A stretch of 64,000 nt of DNA from Pseudomonadota bacterium (GCA_023391375.1 JAEWBB010000001.1:62001-126000), one strand, 5' to 3'; numbered from the stretch's first letter, positions 19,227 to 28,703 are shown. The notes: a model not told the origin generated them from the letters alone. Numbers and translations are program-made.

Positions 19227-21140
19227 CTAACGGCGCTTCAGCAATTCCTCGACGATCCGGTCGGCCGCGACTTCGGCGGACAGGGCCATCGTGTCGATCA
19301 CGATCTCGGCGTCCGATGGCGCCTCGTACGGGCTGTCGATCCCGGTAAAGTTCTTGAGCTCGCCGGCGCGCGCTTTCTTGTAGAGGCCCTTCACGTCGCG
19401 GTTCTCGGCTTCGCTCAGCGGCGTATCGACGAACACCTCGACGAACTCGCCTTCGGGCAGCATCGCGCGCACCATTTCCCGCTCGGCCCGGAACGGGGAG
19501 ATGAAGGCGGTGATGACGATCAGGCCCGCGTCGGCCATCAGCTTCGCCACCTCGCCGACACGGCGGATATTCTCGATCCGGTCGGCCTCGGTGAAGCCCA
19601 GGTCCTTGTTCAGCCCGTGGCGGACATTGTCGCCGTCGAGCAGGAAGGTGTGCCGCCCGAGCGCGTGCAATTTCTTCTCGACCAGGTTGGCGATGGTCGA
19701 CTTGCCAGCGCCGGAAAGGCCGGTGAACCACAGCACCGCCGGTGCCTGCCCCTTGATGCGCGAATGCGCCTCGCGGCTGACGTCGAGCGCCTGCCAATGG
19801 ACGTTTTGTGCACGCCGCAGCGCGAAGTGGATCATGCCCGCCGCGACCGTGGCATTGGTCAGCTTGTCGACCAGGATGAAGCCGCCCAGCGTGCGACTGT
19901 CGGCATAGGGCTCGAAGGCCAGCGGTCGGTCGGTCGTCACTTCCGCCACGCCGATCTCGTTCAGCTCCAGCGCCTTGGCGGCGAGATGCTCCAGCGTGTT
20001 GACGTTGATGCTGTACTTGGGCGCCGCGATGCTGGCCGACACGGTCTGCGTCGCCAGCTTGAGCCAATAGCCGCGGCCGGGGATCAGCGCCTCGTCGGCC
20101 ATCCAGACGATCGTGGCTTCAAACTGGTCGGCGGCGACCGGCGGATCGTCGCTGGCGGCCAGCACGTCGCCGCGCGAACAGTCGATTTCGTCGGCCAGCG
20201 TCAGCGTCACCGACTGGCCGGCAACGGCTTCGGCGATGTCGCCATCCGCGGTGACGATGCGCGCGACACTACTAGTCCGGCCGGACGGCACGACGCGAAC
20301 CGTGTCGCCCGATTTCACCGTGCCGCTGGAAATCAGGCCCGCGAACCCGCGAAAGTCGAGGTTGGGCCGGTTGACCCACTGCACCGGCATGCGGAACGGC
20401 TTCGCCTGCGCCTCGCCGGCGTGCAGCGGCAGCGTGTCGAGATGGTCGATCAGCGTCGGCCCGGCGTACCACTCCATTGCCGTCGATGGAGACGCGATGT
20501 TGTCACCCTTGAGGCCCGACACCGGAATGGCGGTGAACGCCTCGATACCGATCCTTTCCGCGAACGCGCGATAATCGGCGACGATCGCATCGAACAGGTC
20601 GCGGTCGTAATCGACCAGGTCCATCTTGTTCACCGCCAGCACGATCTCGCGGATGCCGACGAGGTGACAAAGAAAGCTGTGCCGCCGCGTCTGGGTCAGT
20701 ACGCCCTTGCGTGCGTCGATCAGGATCACGGCGGCGTCGGCGGTCGAGGCGCCGGTCACCATGTTGCGGGTATATTGCTCGTGGCCCGGACAATCCGCGA
20801 CAATGAACTTGCGCTTCTCTGTCGCGAAGAAACGGTAGGCGACGTCAATGGTGATGCCCTGCTCGCGCTCCGCCGCCAGACCGTCGACCAGCAGGGCGAA
20901 GTCGATCCCCTGCCCCTGCGTCCCGACCCGGCGGCTGTCGCTTTCGAGCGCCGCCATCTGGTCCTCGAAAATCTGCTTCGAATCGTAGAGCAGCCGCCCG
21001 ATCAGCGTCGACTTGCCGTCATCGACGCTGCCGCAGGTGATGAAGCGCAGCAGCTCCTTGGTCCGGTGCCGTTCCAGGTAGGCATCGATGTCCTCGGCGA
21101 TCAGCGCGTCGGCCTGGTAGCGGGGCTGGTCGTTCATCAA
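19227..21140 (-). CDS. cysNC: Bifunctional sulfate adenylyltransferase subunit 1 / APS kinase
   Basis: Fusion protein of 637 residues for sulfate activation. The N-terminal CysN part is an EF-Tu-like GTPase with GSVDDGKST (P loop, about residue 37), DCPGHEQYTRNM and NKMDL; it couples GTP hydrolysis to APS synthesis by CysD. The C-terminal CysC part, from about residue 450, carries its own P loop GLSGAGKST and the APS-kinase motifs DGDNVRHGLN and FISPFRAER, and phosphorylates APS to PAPS. It overlaps the cysD stop by four bases (ATGA), the usual cysD-cysNC arrangement. Confidence 0.96.
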   Translation of the reverse strand: MMNDQPRYQADALIAEDIDAYLERHRTKELLRFITCGSVDDGKSTLIGRLLYDSKQIFEDQMAALESDSRRVGTQGQGIDFALLVDGLAAEREQGITIDVAYRFFATEKRKFIVADCPGHEQYTRNMVTGASTADAAVILIDARKGVLTQTRRHSFLCHLVGIREIVLAVNKMDLVDYDRDLFDAIVADYRAFAERIGIEAFTAIPVSGLKGDNIASPSTAMEWYAGPTLIDHLDTLPLHAGEAQAKPFRMPVQWVNRPNLDFRGFAGLISSGTVKSGDTVRVVPSGRTSSVARIVTADGDIAEAVAGQSVTLTLADEIDCSRGDVLAASDDPPVAADQFEATIVWMADEALIPGRGYWLKLATQTVSASIAAPKYSINVNTLEHLAAKALELNEIGVAEVTTDRPLAFEPYADSRTLGGFILVDKLTNATVAAGMIHFALRRAQNVHWQALDVSREAHSRIKGQAPAVLWFTGLSGAGKSTIANLVEKKLHALGRHTFLLDGDNVRHGLNKDLGFTEADRIENIRRVGEVAKLMADAGLIVITAFISPFRAEREMVRAMLPEGEFVEVFVDTPLSEAENRDVKGLYKKARAGELKNFTGIDSPYEAPSDAEIVIDTMALSAEVAADRIVEELLKRR

Positions 21141-22039
21141 AAATAGCCCTGCTGCTTCTTCACTTCCATGCCCGCGCCGCCCGCATCCTTGTCGATCGCG
21201 CGGCCCTGCCGTTCGCTGGTGGTGGTCAGCAGCATTTCCTGGATGACCTCGCTCAAGGTCGCCGCCTCGCTCTCGACCGCGCCGGTCAGCGGGTAGCAGC
21301 CGAGCGTCCGGAAGCGCACCGAACGCATCATCGGCTCCTCGCCTTCCTCCAGCGGGAAGCGTTCGTCGTCGACCATCAGGATCAGGCCGTCACGCTCCAC
21401 GGTCGGTCGCGGGGCAGAAAAATATAGCGGGACGATCGGGATGTCCTCGCGCTGGATATATTGCCAGACGTCGAGCTCGGTCCAGTTCGAGATGGGGAAG
21501 ACGCGGATGCTCTCGTCCTTGTTCTTGCGGGCGTTGTAGAGGTTCCACAGCTCGGGCCGCTGGTTCTTCGGATCCCACCCGTGGCTGGCCGAGCGGAAGG
21601 AAAAGATGCGCTCCTTTGCGCGGCTCTTTTCCTCGTCGCGCCGGGCCCCGCCGAACGCCGCATCGAAGCCGTATTTGTCGAGCGCCTGCTTCAACCCTTC
21701 CGTCTTCCACAGGTCGGTGTGAAGCGCACCATGGTCGAACGGGTTGATGCCCTTTGCCTCGGCCTCGGGGTTCTTGTGGACGAGCAGTTCCATCCCGCTC
21801 TCACGCGCCATCCGGTCGCGCAATTCATACATCGCCTTGAACTTCCAGGTCGTGTCGACGTGGAGCAGCGGGAACGGCGGCGGCGCGGGATAAAACGCCT
21901 TGCGCGCCAGGTGCAGCATGACCGCGCTATCCTTGCCCACCGAGTAGAGCATGACCGGCTTTTGCGCTTCGGCCACCACCTCGCGGATGATGTGGATGCT
22001 TTCGGCTTCAAGCCGTTCGAGGTGGGTCAGGTCGCGCAC
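21137..22039 (-). CDS. cysD: Sulfate adenylyltransferase subunit 2
   Basis: ATP sulfurylase catalytic subunit of 300 residues, an N-type ATP pyrophosphatase that makes APS from ATP and sulfate with CysN. The PP-loop is MLYSVGKDSAVMLHLARKAF (about residues 30-49), and FRTLGCYPLTGAVES is the conserved C-terminal segment. The start is GTG 22039, giving the normal N terminus RDLTHLERLEAESIHIIREV, with only a weak purine-rich site before it. It lies upstream of cysNC in one operon and 40 bases downstream of a small hypothetical gene on the same strand. Confidence 0.95.
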   Translation of the reverse strand: MRDLTHLERLEAESIHIIREVVAEAQKPVMLYSVGKDSAVMLHLARKAFYPAPPPFPLLHVDTTWKFKAMYELRDRMARESGMELLVHKNPEAEAKGINPFDHGALHTDLWKTEGLKQALDKYGFDAAFGGARRDEEKSRAKERIFSFRSASHGWDPKNQRPELWNLYNARKNKDESIRVFPISNWTELDVWQYIQREDIPIVPLYFSAPRPTVERDGLILMVDDERFPLEEGEEPMMRSVRFRTLGCYPLTGAVESEAATLSEVIQEMLLTTTSERQGRAIDKDAGGAGMEVKKQQGYF

Positions 22040-22079
22040 CGTCGCGCCCCTAGAACAGGCCCATGGCCAACGCCAGCCT

Positions 22080-22367
22080 TCAGCCCTTGTCGCTGAGGAA
22101 GTGCATCAGCTGCGCCAGCGTCGATTCCATCTGGTCCTGCATCTGGCTGATCAGCTCATTCTCGCGCATGTTCTCATGGTCGAGCGGCTTGGAATAGCTG
22201 TCGGAAAAGGCATGGAGGTCGTCAGCATCGAAGATGCCTTTAGCCACCAGCTTGGCGAGGATCACCAACAGGCCATTGGTGTTGGCGATGTTCCCCGCCA
22301 CCAGTGCCTCGTCGACCATCGTCAGTTGCGAATCGTCTTCGTCGATGTCGTCTTCAATATCACTCAT
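22080..22367 (-). CDS. Small acidic hypothetical protein
   Basis: A protein of 95 residues with a very acidic N terminus (SDIEDDIDEDD) followed by predicted helices (ALVAGNIANTNGLLVILAKL). There is no signal peptide and no recognised domain. I chose ATG 22367 because it overlaps the stop of the upstream DNA glycosylase gene (ATGA), implying translational coupling; a longer reading from 22421 would be embedded in that gene. It sits between a DNA repair gene and cysD on one strand. No function can be assigned. Confidence 0.65.
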   Translation of the reverse strand: MSDIEDDIDEDDSQLTMVDEALVAGNIANTNGLLVILAKLVAKGIFDADDLHAFSDSYSKPLDHENMRENELISQMQDQMESTLAQLMHFLSDKG

Positions 22368-22876
22368 CCGCCCATCCTGCCGCTTTCGCGCGCCAGCGCA
22401 ACATCGCCCAGTACCGACCATGTCGCGGCCTTGTCGGCGAAGGGCCGGGTGAAAGCGGGACTCGACGAGGGGAGGTCAATCAACGCCAGCGACGATGCGC
22501 CCAGCGCACGCCGACCGATCCGGGCCGCCGTCCCGCCATTGAACGCGACCGTACGCAGGCGCGGGTGCGTCGCGACGAAGTCGGCCAGCGGGTTGGCGCG
22601 CATGTCGCGGATCGCCCCGTCGAGGCTGCCTTCCCGCCGCGCCTCGCCGACCACGTCCCACAACGCGATGCCCCGTGCGGCCAGCCGTTCGAGCCGCTGG
22701 GGATAGTCGAGCAGTGCGAGGTCCTCGCCGATCGCCGCGCCAAGCAGCCGCCAGAACTGGTTTTGCGGGTGGGCGTAATAACGCTGCGCCATCAGCGATG
22801 CATCGCCCGGCAGGCTGCCGAGGATCAGCAGCACGGCATCGTCGGAACCGGCGGGAGGCATGGCGCGCTTGAGCAT
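22364..22876 (-). CDS. Hypoxanthine-DNA glycosylase (UDG superfamily, family 6-like)
   Basis: A protein of 170 residues resembling DNA-deoxyinosine glycosylases, which excise hypoxanthine formed by adenine deamination. The sequence shows LILGSLPGDASL (motif 1 region), YYAHPQNQFWRLLG with the Asn typical of family 6, and the late motif LIDLPSSSPAFT. ATG 22876 is used; an internal ATG at 22861 is possible. It is divergent from the glycosyltransferase gene. I recall this family by its YAHPQNxFW motif; a profile search would separate it from other uracil-DNA glycosylase classes. Confidence 0.82.
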   Translation of the reverse strand: MLKRAMPPAGSDDAVLLILGSLPGDASLMAQRYYAHPQNQFWRLLGAAIGEDLALLDYPQRLERLAARGIALWDVVGEARREGSLDGAIRDMRANPLADFVATHPRLRTVAFNGGTAARIGRRALGASSLALIDLPSSSPAFTRPFADKAATWSVLGDVALARESGRMGG

Positions 22877-22907
22877 TCCGCCCCGCTTAGCCTAAGGCCG
22901 TCGCCGT

Positions 22908-24071
22908 ATGGAGCCCCAGGACCTCAGGATCGCCCTGTTCTCGGGCAACTATAATTACGTTCGCGACGGCGCCAACCAGGCGCTCAACCGGCTGGTCGGC
23001 TATTTGCTGCGCCAGGGCGTCAAGGTCCGCGTCTATTCCCCGGTGGTCGACAAGCCAGCCTTTCCCGCGACCGGCGACCTCGTCAACGTGCCGAGTTTCG
23101 CCATTCCCGGCCGCGACGAATATCGGGTGCCGTGGCGGCTCGCCGGCGCGGCGCGGCGCGACCTCGAGGCGTTCGCGCCGAACATCGTCCATATCGCCAG
23201 TCCCGACATCGTCGCCCACCGCGCGGTCAGCTGGGCACGGCACCGCCGGATCCCGGCGGTCGCCTCGATCCACACGCGGTTCGAGACCTACCTTCAATAT
23301 TACCACCTCGAAAATCTCGAGCCGGTGATCCGCGGCATCCTGCGCCGCCTCTACACCCGCTGCGACGCGATCATGGCACCGGCGCCGTCGACCGCGGCGA
23401 TCCTGCGCGCGCAGCGCATGAACCGCGACATTTCGATCTGGGCCCGCGGCGTCGACCGCGAGCAGTTCAACCCCGGCCGGCGCAGCCAGGCGTTCCGCGA
23501 GGCCCATGGCTTCAAGCCTGACGAGATGGTGGTCGCCTTCCTTGGCCGGCTCGTCCTCGAGAAGGGTCTCGACGTGTTCGCCGACGCGATCGACGCGGCG
23601 CGCAAGCAGGGCACCGCCCTTCGCGTGCTGGCGATCGGCGACGGTCCGGCGCGCGATTTCTTCAGGGACCGGCTTCCCGACGCCGTGTTCACCGGCCAAT
23701 TGACCGGCGACAAGCTGGCCGAGGCCCTGGCCAGCGCCGATGTCTTCCTCAACCCCTCGATCACCGAGACCTTCGGCAACGTCACGCTCGAAGCGATGGC
23801 CTGTGAATTGCCGGTCCTCGCCGCGGCCGCTTCCGGGGCGACCAGCCTGGTGCAGGACGGCAGGACCGGTATCCTCGTCGAGCCGGGCGAGATCGACCAA
23901 TATGCCGACGCCCTTACCCGATATGCGAGCGACCCCGCGCTGCGTCAGCAACACGGGGCCGCCGGCCTGGCGTTCGCCAAGACCATGGACTGGGACGAGA
24001 TCAACGGCGCGGTCCTCAAGACCTACCTGCGGGTGATCGAGCGCCGCCGCCGCCTGGAAGCCATGCGCTAG
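22908..24071 (+). CDS. Family 4 glycosyltransferase (GT-B)
   Basis: Cytosolic retaining glycosyltransferase of 387 residues. The N-terminal half begins LRIALFSGNYNYVRDGANQA, as in GDP-mannose-dependent mannosyltransferases of the MgtA/PimB group. The C-terminal donor-binding half has VVAFLGRLVLEKGLDVFADA and the E-x7-E motif ETFGNVTLEAMACELPVLAA (about residues 286-305). The donor is probably a nucleotide sugar and the acceptor a lipid or glycan, but neither can be read from sequence. Its stop overlaps the stop of the convergent PadR gene by four bases. Confidence 0.88.
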   Translation: MEPQDLRIALFSGNYNYVRDGANQALNRLVGYLLRQGVKVRVYSPVVDKPAFPATGDLVNVPSFAIPGRDEYRVPWRLAGAARRDLEAFAPNIVHIASPDIVAHRAVSWARHRRIPAVASIHTRFETYLQYYHLENLEPVIRGILRRLYTRCDAIMAPAPSTAAILRAQRMNRDISIWARGVDREQFNPGRRSQAFREAHGFKPDEMVVAFLGRLVLEKGLDVFADAIDAARKQGTALRVLAIGDGPARDFFRDRLPDAVFTGQLTGDKLAEALASADVFLNPSITETFGNVTLEAMACELPVLAAAASGATSLVQDGRTGILVEPGEIDQYADALTRYASDPALRQQHGAAGLAFAKTMDWDEINGAVLKTYLRVIERRRRLEAMR

Positions 24072-24709
24072 AGCCGTTCCACCTTGCGCGCCGTCTCGTC
24101 GATCAGGTCGACGATGGCGTTCAACTTGGCCTCGTCCATCTGGCCCTGCTGGACCTGGTGGAAGATGGCGGTCATCAGGTTCTGCACCGCCCGGCGCACC
24201 GGCGCTCGGCCGGCGCGATGTTCGCCATGCCGCTCCAGCCGGCCCAGGATGGCGGCGATCTCCTCGCCCTTCTCCTCGAGCTCGGCCTTTCCGGCATCGG
24301 TGACCGCGTAGGAACGGCGACCACCTTCTTCGTCGGACTGGCTGACGAGACCCTCGTCGACCATCAGGTTCAACGTCGGATAGACCACGCCCGGGCTCGG
24401 CGCATAATCTCCGCCGGACAGTTCCTCGATCGCCTTGATCAGCGAATAGCCGTGGCGCGGTTCGTCGGCGATCAGCTTCAACAGCAACAGCCGCAGCTGC
24501 CCGCCGTCAAACATCCGCTTGCGTCCGCCGCGGCCGCCGCCGGGCCCGCCGAAGCCGCGCCCGAAACCGGGTCCGAAGCCGCCGGGGCCGCCGGGGCCTC
24601 CATCTTCACCGAACGGGTTCCACCGCCCGGACGCCATCGCCGCTTTCATCGCGCGGCGGGCGTAGTGGCCGAAACGGTCGGCCGACCGATCACATCCATG
24701 ATGTCGCAT
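24068..24709 (-). CDS. PadR-family transcriptional regulator
   Basis: A protein of 213 residues with a glycine-rich N-terminal extension (about residues 33-62), then the PadR winged-helix domain: LRLLLLKLIADEPRHGYSLIKAIEE, PSPGVVYPTLNLMVDEGLV and GRRSYAVTDAGKAEL. The C-terminal helix would mediate dimerisation. I chose ATG 24709 because AAAGGA precedes it; upstream, at 24749-24760, lies a perfect palindrome that fits autoregulation. The effector is unknown. It is divergent from rarA and convergent with the glycosyltransferase. Confidence 0.9.
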   Translation of the reverse strand: MRHHGCDRSADRFGHYARRAMKAAMASGRWNPFGEDGGPGGPGGFGPGFGRGFGGPGGGRGGRKRMFDGGQLRLLLLKLIADEPRHGYSLIKAIEELSGGDYAPSPGVVYPTLNLMVDEGLVSQSDEEGGRRSYAVTDAGKAELEEKGEEIAAILGRLERHGEHRAGRAPVRRAVQNLMTAIFHQVQQGQMDEAKLNAIVDLIDETARKVERL

Positions 24710-24735
24710 GTCGTGTTTTCCTTTTTCAAAACGAC

Positions 24736-24762
24736 TCAAGATGCGTCTAAGATATATCTTGA
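24736..24762. promoter_or_regulatory. Palindromic operator, likely PadR autoregulatory site
   Basis: The perfect 12-base palindrome AAGATATATCTT (24749-24760) lies inside an overlapping inverted pair TCAAGAT (24736-24742) and ATCTTGA (24756-24762). It is 27 to 53 bases upstream of the padR-type start and in the divergent space shared with rarA. PadR proteins bind such AT-rich dyads, so autorepression is likely, but this is inferred. Confidence 0.5.
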
Positions 24763-24815
24763 TGGGTTTTCGTCAAGGGGTGGCGTTTTGAAAGGCAGCG
24801 CCTATCTCGAAATCG

Positions 24816-26147
24816 ATGGCGGACCTGTTCGGCGATACGGCGGATGCGACGGTGGCGAGCGCGGCCCAGGCGGCGAACGCGCCGCTGGCCGATCGCCTGC
24901 GCCCGGCGGCGCTGGACGAGGTCGTCGGCCAGGACCATGTCACCGGGCAGGACGGCGCGATCGGGCGGATGGTCGCCGCGGGAAAGCTTTCCTCGATCAT
25001 CCTGTGGGGACCGCCGGGAACCGGCAAGACCTCGATCGCCCGCCTGCTGGCTGATGCCGTCGGCTTGCGCTTCGTCGCGCTGTCTGCCGTCTTCTCGGGC
25101 GTCGCCGACCTCAAGAAAGTCTTCGCCGAGGCGCGCGAACAGGCTCGTGCCGGCCGTCGCACCCTGTTGTTCGTGGACGAGATCCACCGCTTCAACCGCA
25201 CCCAGCAGGACGGCTTCCTCCCTTACGTCGAGGACGGCACGATCACGCTGGTCGGCGCGACTACGGAAAACCCGAGCTTCGAATTGAACGCCGCGCTCCT
25301 GTCGCGGGCGCAGGTGCTGATCCTCCACCGGCTGGACGCCGCCGCGCTGGGTGAACTGGTCCGACGGGCTGAAGAAGCGATGGGGCGCCCCCTGCCCCTG
25401 ACCGACGAGGCCAAGGCCGCGCTGATCGCGTCCGCCGACGGTGACGGCCGCTTCCTCCTCAACCAGGTCGAGACCCTGTTCGCAATCGACCTCGACGAGC
25501 CGCTCGATGCCGCCGCCTTGGCGCAGCTGTTGCAGCGCCGGGTCGCGGTCTACGACAAGGACCGCGAGGGCCATTACAACCTCATCAGCGCGCTCCACAA
25601 AGCGGTGCGCGGGTCCGACCCGCAGGCCTCTCTTTACTACCTCGCGCGCATGCTGACGGCGGGCGAGGGACCGCTCTATCTCCTGCGCCGCCTCGTGCGG
25701 ATGGCGGTCGAGGACATCGGTCTCGCCGACCCCAACGCCCTCGTCCAGTGCCTCGCCGCCAAGGACGCCTACGACTTCCTCGGCAGTCCCGAGGGCGAAC
25801 TCGCCATCGTCCAGGCATGCCTCTACGTCGCCACGGCCCCCAAATCGAACGCCGCCTACAAGGCGATGGGCGCGGCTTGGCGCTCGGCCCGCGACACCGG
25901 GTCGCTGATGCCGCCGATGAACATCGTCAACGCCCCGACCAAGATGATGAAGGACGCCGGCTACGGGGCAGGCTACGAATACGACCATGACGCCAAGGGC
26001 GGTTTTTCCGGCGCCAATTACTGGCCGGCCGAGATGGAGCCCCAAACCTTCTACACGCCGACCGACCGAGGGTTCGAGAAGCGCGTCGCCGAACGCCTCG
26101 CCTGGTGGGACGAACAGCGCCAATCGCGTATCGACCGGTTGTCCTAG
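24816..26147 (+). CDS. rarA: Replication-associated recombination protein A
   Basis: AAA+ ATPase of 443 residues (RarA/MgsA) acting at stalled replication forks. Near the N terminus LADRLRPAALDEVVGQDHV is the family signature, followed by Walker A WGPPGTGKTS (about residues 64-73), Walker B LLFVDEIHRFN, sensor 1 LVGATTENPSF and, further on, the tetramerisation region with HYNLISALHKAVRGSDP and PNALVQCLAAKDAYDFLGSP. Length is normal. It stands alone and is divergent from the PadR gene. Confidence 0.95.
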   Translation: MADLFGDTADATVASAAQAANAPLADRLRPAALDEVVGQDHVTGQDGAIGRMVAAGKLSSIILWGPPGTGKTSIARLLADAVGLRFVALSAVFSGVADLKKVFAEAREQARAGRRTLLFVDEIHRFNRTQQDGFLPYVEDGTITLVGATTENPSFELNAALLSRAQVLILHRLDAAALGELVRRAEEAMGRPLPLTDEAKAALIASADGDGRFLLNQVETLFAIDLDEPLDAAALAQLLQRRVAVYDKDREGHYNLISALHKAVRGSDPQASLYYLARMLTAGEGPLYLLRRLVRMAVEDIGLADPNALVQCLAAKDAYDFLGSPEGELAIVQACLYVATAPKSNAAYKAMGAAWRSARDTGSLMPPMNIVNAPTKMMKDAGYGAGYEYDHDAKGGFSGANYWPAEMEPQTFYTPTDRGFEKRVAERLAWWDEQRQSRIDRLS

Positions 26148-26189
26148 GCGTCGCAGCCGCTAAGCTGCCCCCCTTCCATCCATCAGGGG

Positions 26190-27506
26190 ATGCCTCTCAC
26201 CATGTACCAGACCCAGCCGCCCGCCGCTTACTGGCAAAGCCAGCTTGTCGAATGGGGACCGCGCGTCCTGTTCGCGATCCTGATCCTCGTCGTCACCCAT
26301 TTCGTCGCCAAGGCGGTGCAGTGGGGCGTGGCGCGGATGGTCGACAAGGTGCCGATCCTGAAGCGCGATCCGCGCGTCGGCGGCGACAGCGTCGGCAAGG
26401 AACTGGGACGGCTGTGCTACTGGATCGTCTGGCTGGTCGGCCTCATCGTCGCGCTCCAACCGCTCGGCCTGTCGGGCGTGATGACCCCGGTCACCAACAT
26501 GACCAACGAGGTGTTCGCCTTCCTGCCTAAACTCTTGGGCGCCGGCCTGTTCTTCTTCGCCGGCCTGATCCTCGCGCGCGTCGTGCGCCACATCGTCGAG
26601 GCGTTCCTCGGGGCGCTCAACATCGAGCGACTTGCCAGCCGTGCCGGCCTGAAGGTCGGCGAGCCGACCGTCGCAGTCGATCCCGAGGGCGTCGCCGCCG
26701 AGGGCGCATCGGCCACCCGTAGTTCGATCGCCAAGGCGGTCGGCATGACCGTCAGCGCGATCATCATCATCTTCGCCGCCATCGGCGCGCTGCAGATCCT
26801 GCAGATCGACGCCATCTCCGGTCCGGCGACCAACATGCTCAACATCATCGCCACCGCGATCCCGCAGGTCATCGCCGCCGCGCTGTGGCTGGCGATCGCT
26901 TTCGTCATCGCCAAGTGGGTCAAGTCGCTGATCGAGACAGTGCTTCCGGGCCTCGGCTTCGACAATAGCGTGCGGGCGCTCGGCGTCATGCCCGCCAATT
27001 CGAATCCGTCCAAGGTGATCGGCGCGGTCGCCTTCACCGCGGTCCTGCTCGCCGCCGCGATCGAGGCCGCGCAGCAACTCGGCGGCGACAGCGTCGCGGC
27101 GCTGCTGTTCCAGATTACCGAGCTTGGCGGCAAGGTGATCTTCGGCACCGTCATCATCGTCGTCGGCCTGTTCCTGGCCCGCATCCTGTCCAACCTGGTC
27201 GGCTCCTCGACCGGCGAGCACAGTTATGCCCAGACGGTGGTGTATTACTCGATCGCCGCGCTGTTCACCGCCATCGGCCTGACCTTCATGGGCCTCGCCG
27301 ACCAGATCGTGATGCTGGCGTTCGGCCTGATCTTGGGCTCGGCCGCGATCGCCGCCGCCATCGCCTTCGGGCTCGGCGGTCGCGACTTCGCGGCGCGGAT
27401 GCTGGAGGACTGGAACCGCGGAAACAGCACGCCGCCGGCCCCGCGCACGCCGCCGCGCCTGCGCAAGGCCAACCCGGTCGACGACGGCCAGCCGCCGCTC
27501 GTCTGA
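26190..27506 (+). CDS. Mechanosensitive-type channel with conserved TM helices
   Basis: Membrane protein of 438 residues with about ten hydrophobic segments, starting at VLFAILILVVTHFVAKAVQW and repeated as LGAGLFFFAGLILARVVRHIVEA and VIFGTVIIVVGLFLARILSNLVG. This repeated pattern, followed by ALGLGGRDFA-type text near the end (AFGLGGRDFAARM), matches the conserved TM-helix family related to small mechanosensitive channels. A soluble C-terminal tail is proline-rich. Start is uncertain: ATG 26190 or ATG 26202, both after AGGGG. It overlaps the next gene by one base. Ion specificity is unknown. Confidence 0.85.
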   Translation: MPLTMYQTQPPAAYWQSQLVEWGPRVLFAILILVVTHFVAKAVQWGVARMVDKVPILKRDPRVGGDSVGKELGRLCYWIVWLVGLIVALQPLGLSGVMTPVTNMTNEVFAFLPKLLGAGLFFFAGLILARVVRHIVEAFLGALNIERLASRAGLKVGEPTVAVDPEGVAAEGASATRSSIAKAVGMTVSAIIIIFAAIGALQILQIDAISGPATNMLNIIATAIPQVIAAALWLAIAFVIAKWVKSLIETVLPGLGFDNSVRALGVMPANSNPSKVIGAVAFTAVLLAAAIEAAQQLGGDSVAALLFQITELGGKVIFGTVIIVVGLFLARILSNLVGSSTGEHSYAQTVVYYSIAALFTAIGLTFMGLADQIVMLAFGLILGSAAIAAAIAFGLGGRDFAARMLEDWNRGNSTPPAPRTPPRLRKANPVDDGQPPLV

Positions 27507-27844
27507 TGACGGACCTCGGCGACTGGGCGGCCGTGTACGCGTTCGCGTCCGGCCTGCCCGGCGCCGAGGCCTCGACCTATTACGGCGGCCCGGCCGTGAT
27601 GGCCGCCCAAAGCGGCCGGCCGGTCGTCACGCCGGGACGCGAGGCGGACAGTTTCTGCCTTCACATTGACAATGACCATAAGGCGATGCTGTTCGACCTC
27701 GATCCCGCACGCTTCTGGGAAACGCCGCATTACTCCGGCTACCCCGCCCTCCTTATCCGCTACGGGCCCGGCGACGGCGTGACCGAATGGATCGAACGCG
27801 CGCTCGAACTCGCCGCCCTACGCAAGCCCGCCCGGAAACGATGA
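27506..27844 (+). CDS. MmcQ/YjbR-family DNA-binding-like protein
   Basis: A protein of 112 residues with the small double-wing fold sequence pattern of the MmcQ/YjbR family: an N-terminal helix (VYAFASGLPGAEASTYYGGP), a central strand pair with FCLHIDNDHKAMLFDLDP, and the closing helix WIERALELAALRKP. Molecular function of this family is poorly known. It is packed tightly between the channel gene (one-base overlap) and the next gene (ATGA overlap), indicating one transcript. Confidence 0.8.
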   Translation: MTDLGDWAAVYAFASGLPGAEASTYYGGPAVMAAQSGRPVVTPGREADSFCLHIDNDHKAMLFDLDPARFWETPHYSGYPALLIRYGPGDGVTEWIERALELAALRKPARKR

Positions 27845-28686
27845 GGTTCGACCGTACTGTCGCGATCGACTGGTCCGGCGCCAAAGGCCGCAAGCACAAG
27901 GGCATCGCCATCGCCGAAGCGGTCGGTCGCGAGGCGCCGAGGCTTGTCAGGCCCGGCCATAGCTGGTCTCGCGAAGAGGTCGCCGACTGCCTGCTGTCCG
28001 AAGCGAGAAAGATGCCGACCCTGTTCGGCTTCGACTTCAGCTTTGCCCCGCCGATCGCCGAACGCGGCGAGTATTTGCCCGGCGAAGCGAACGTCCCCGA
28101 CACCGCCCGGGCTTTCTGGGCCTATGTCGACCATCACGCCCCGGACGAGGATTTGGGCGCCGCCAGCTTCCTCGAAAGCGTCCACCGCCCGCACTTCTAT
28201 TTCGGCATTGCCGACGGGGTGAAGGCCGACTTCGTCCGCTTCCGCCAGTGCGACCATCGCCTCAACGCGCTCGGCGGCCGCAAGACCGCCAGCGCCTACG
28301 ACGCGATCGGCGCCGCGCAGGTTGCCAAGGCCAGCTTCTCCGGCATGCGCCTGCTGCACCGGATCGACGTCCAGGTGCCGATCTGGCCGATGGATGCGCT
28401 GGAGGCTGGGAAGAGCGCGGTGGTCGAGATCTACACCCGCATATACATCCGCAACGCCGGCCTGCCGGGCATGAAGATCCGCACCCGCGCCGACCTCAAT
28501 CGCGCGCTTGAGGCGCTAGGCTCCCCGCCATGGCGCGGCCGCACGCCGCTCGACGATCACAAGACCGATGCGCTGGTCACGGCTGCGGGCATGCGCGCCC
28601 ACTTGGCCCACCCGCACGCCTTCGCTCCGCCCGGCCTGACGCCCACCCTCGCCCGCACGGAAGGCTGGACGTTCGGCATCGTCTGA
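27841..28686 (+). CDS. Conserved hypothetical protein, RNase H-fold-like (DUF429-like)
   Basis: A cytosolic protein of 281 residues. It opens with VAIDWSGAKGRKHKGIAIAEA, an RNase H/actin-like first strand carrying an acidic residue. A second acidic strand is FGFDFSFAPP, and the C terminus has LDDHKTDALVTAAGMRAHL, which would supply further acidic residues. This spacing resembles DUF429 proteins but I cannot confirm membership. ATG 27841 overlaps the upstream stop as ATGA. No signal peptide or membrane segment is present. Function unknown. Confidence 0.78.
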   Translation: MRFDRTVAIDWSGAKGRKHKGIAIAEAVGREAPRLVRPGHSWSREEVADCLLSEARKMPTLFGFDFSFAPPIAERGEYLPGEANVPDTARAFWAYVDHHAPDEDLGAASFLESVHRPHFYFGIADGVKADFVRFRQCDHRLNALGGRKTASAYDAIGAAQVAKASFSGMRLLHRIDVQVPIWPMDALEAGKSAVVEIYTRIYIRNAGLPGMKIRTRADLNRALEALGSPPWRGRTPLDDHKTDALVTAAGMRAHLAHPHAFAPPGLTPTLARTEGWTFGIV

Positions 28687-28703
28687 CGCATGGGAGCGCT
28701 CGG

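Noticed and set aside
19617..21146. Plus-strand open frame opposite cysNC
   Set aside because: Antisense shadow; cysNC motifs are unmistakable on the minus strand.
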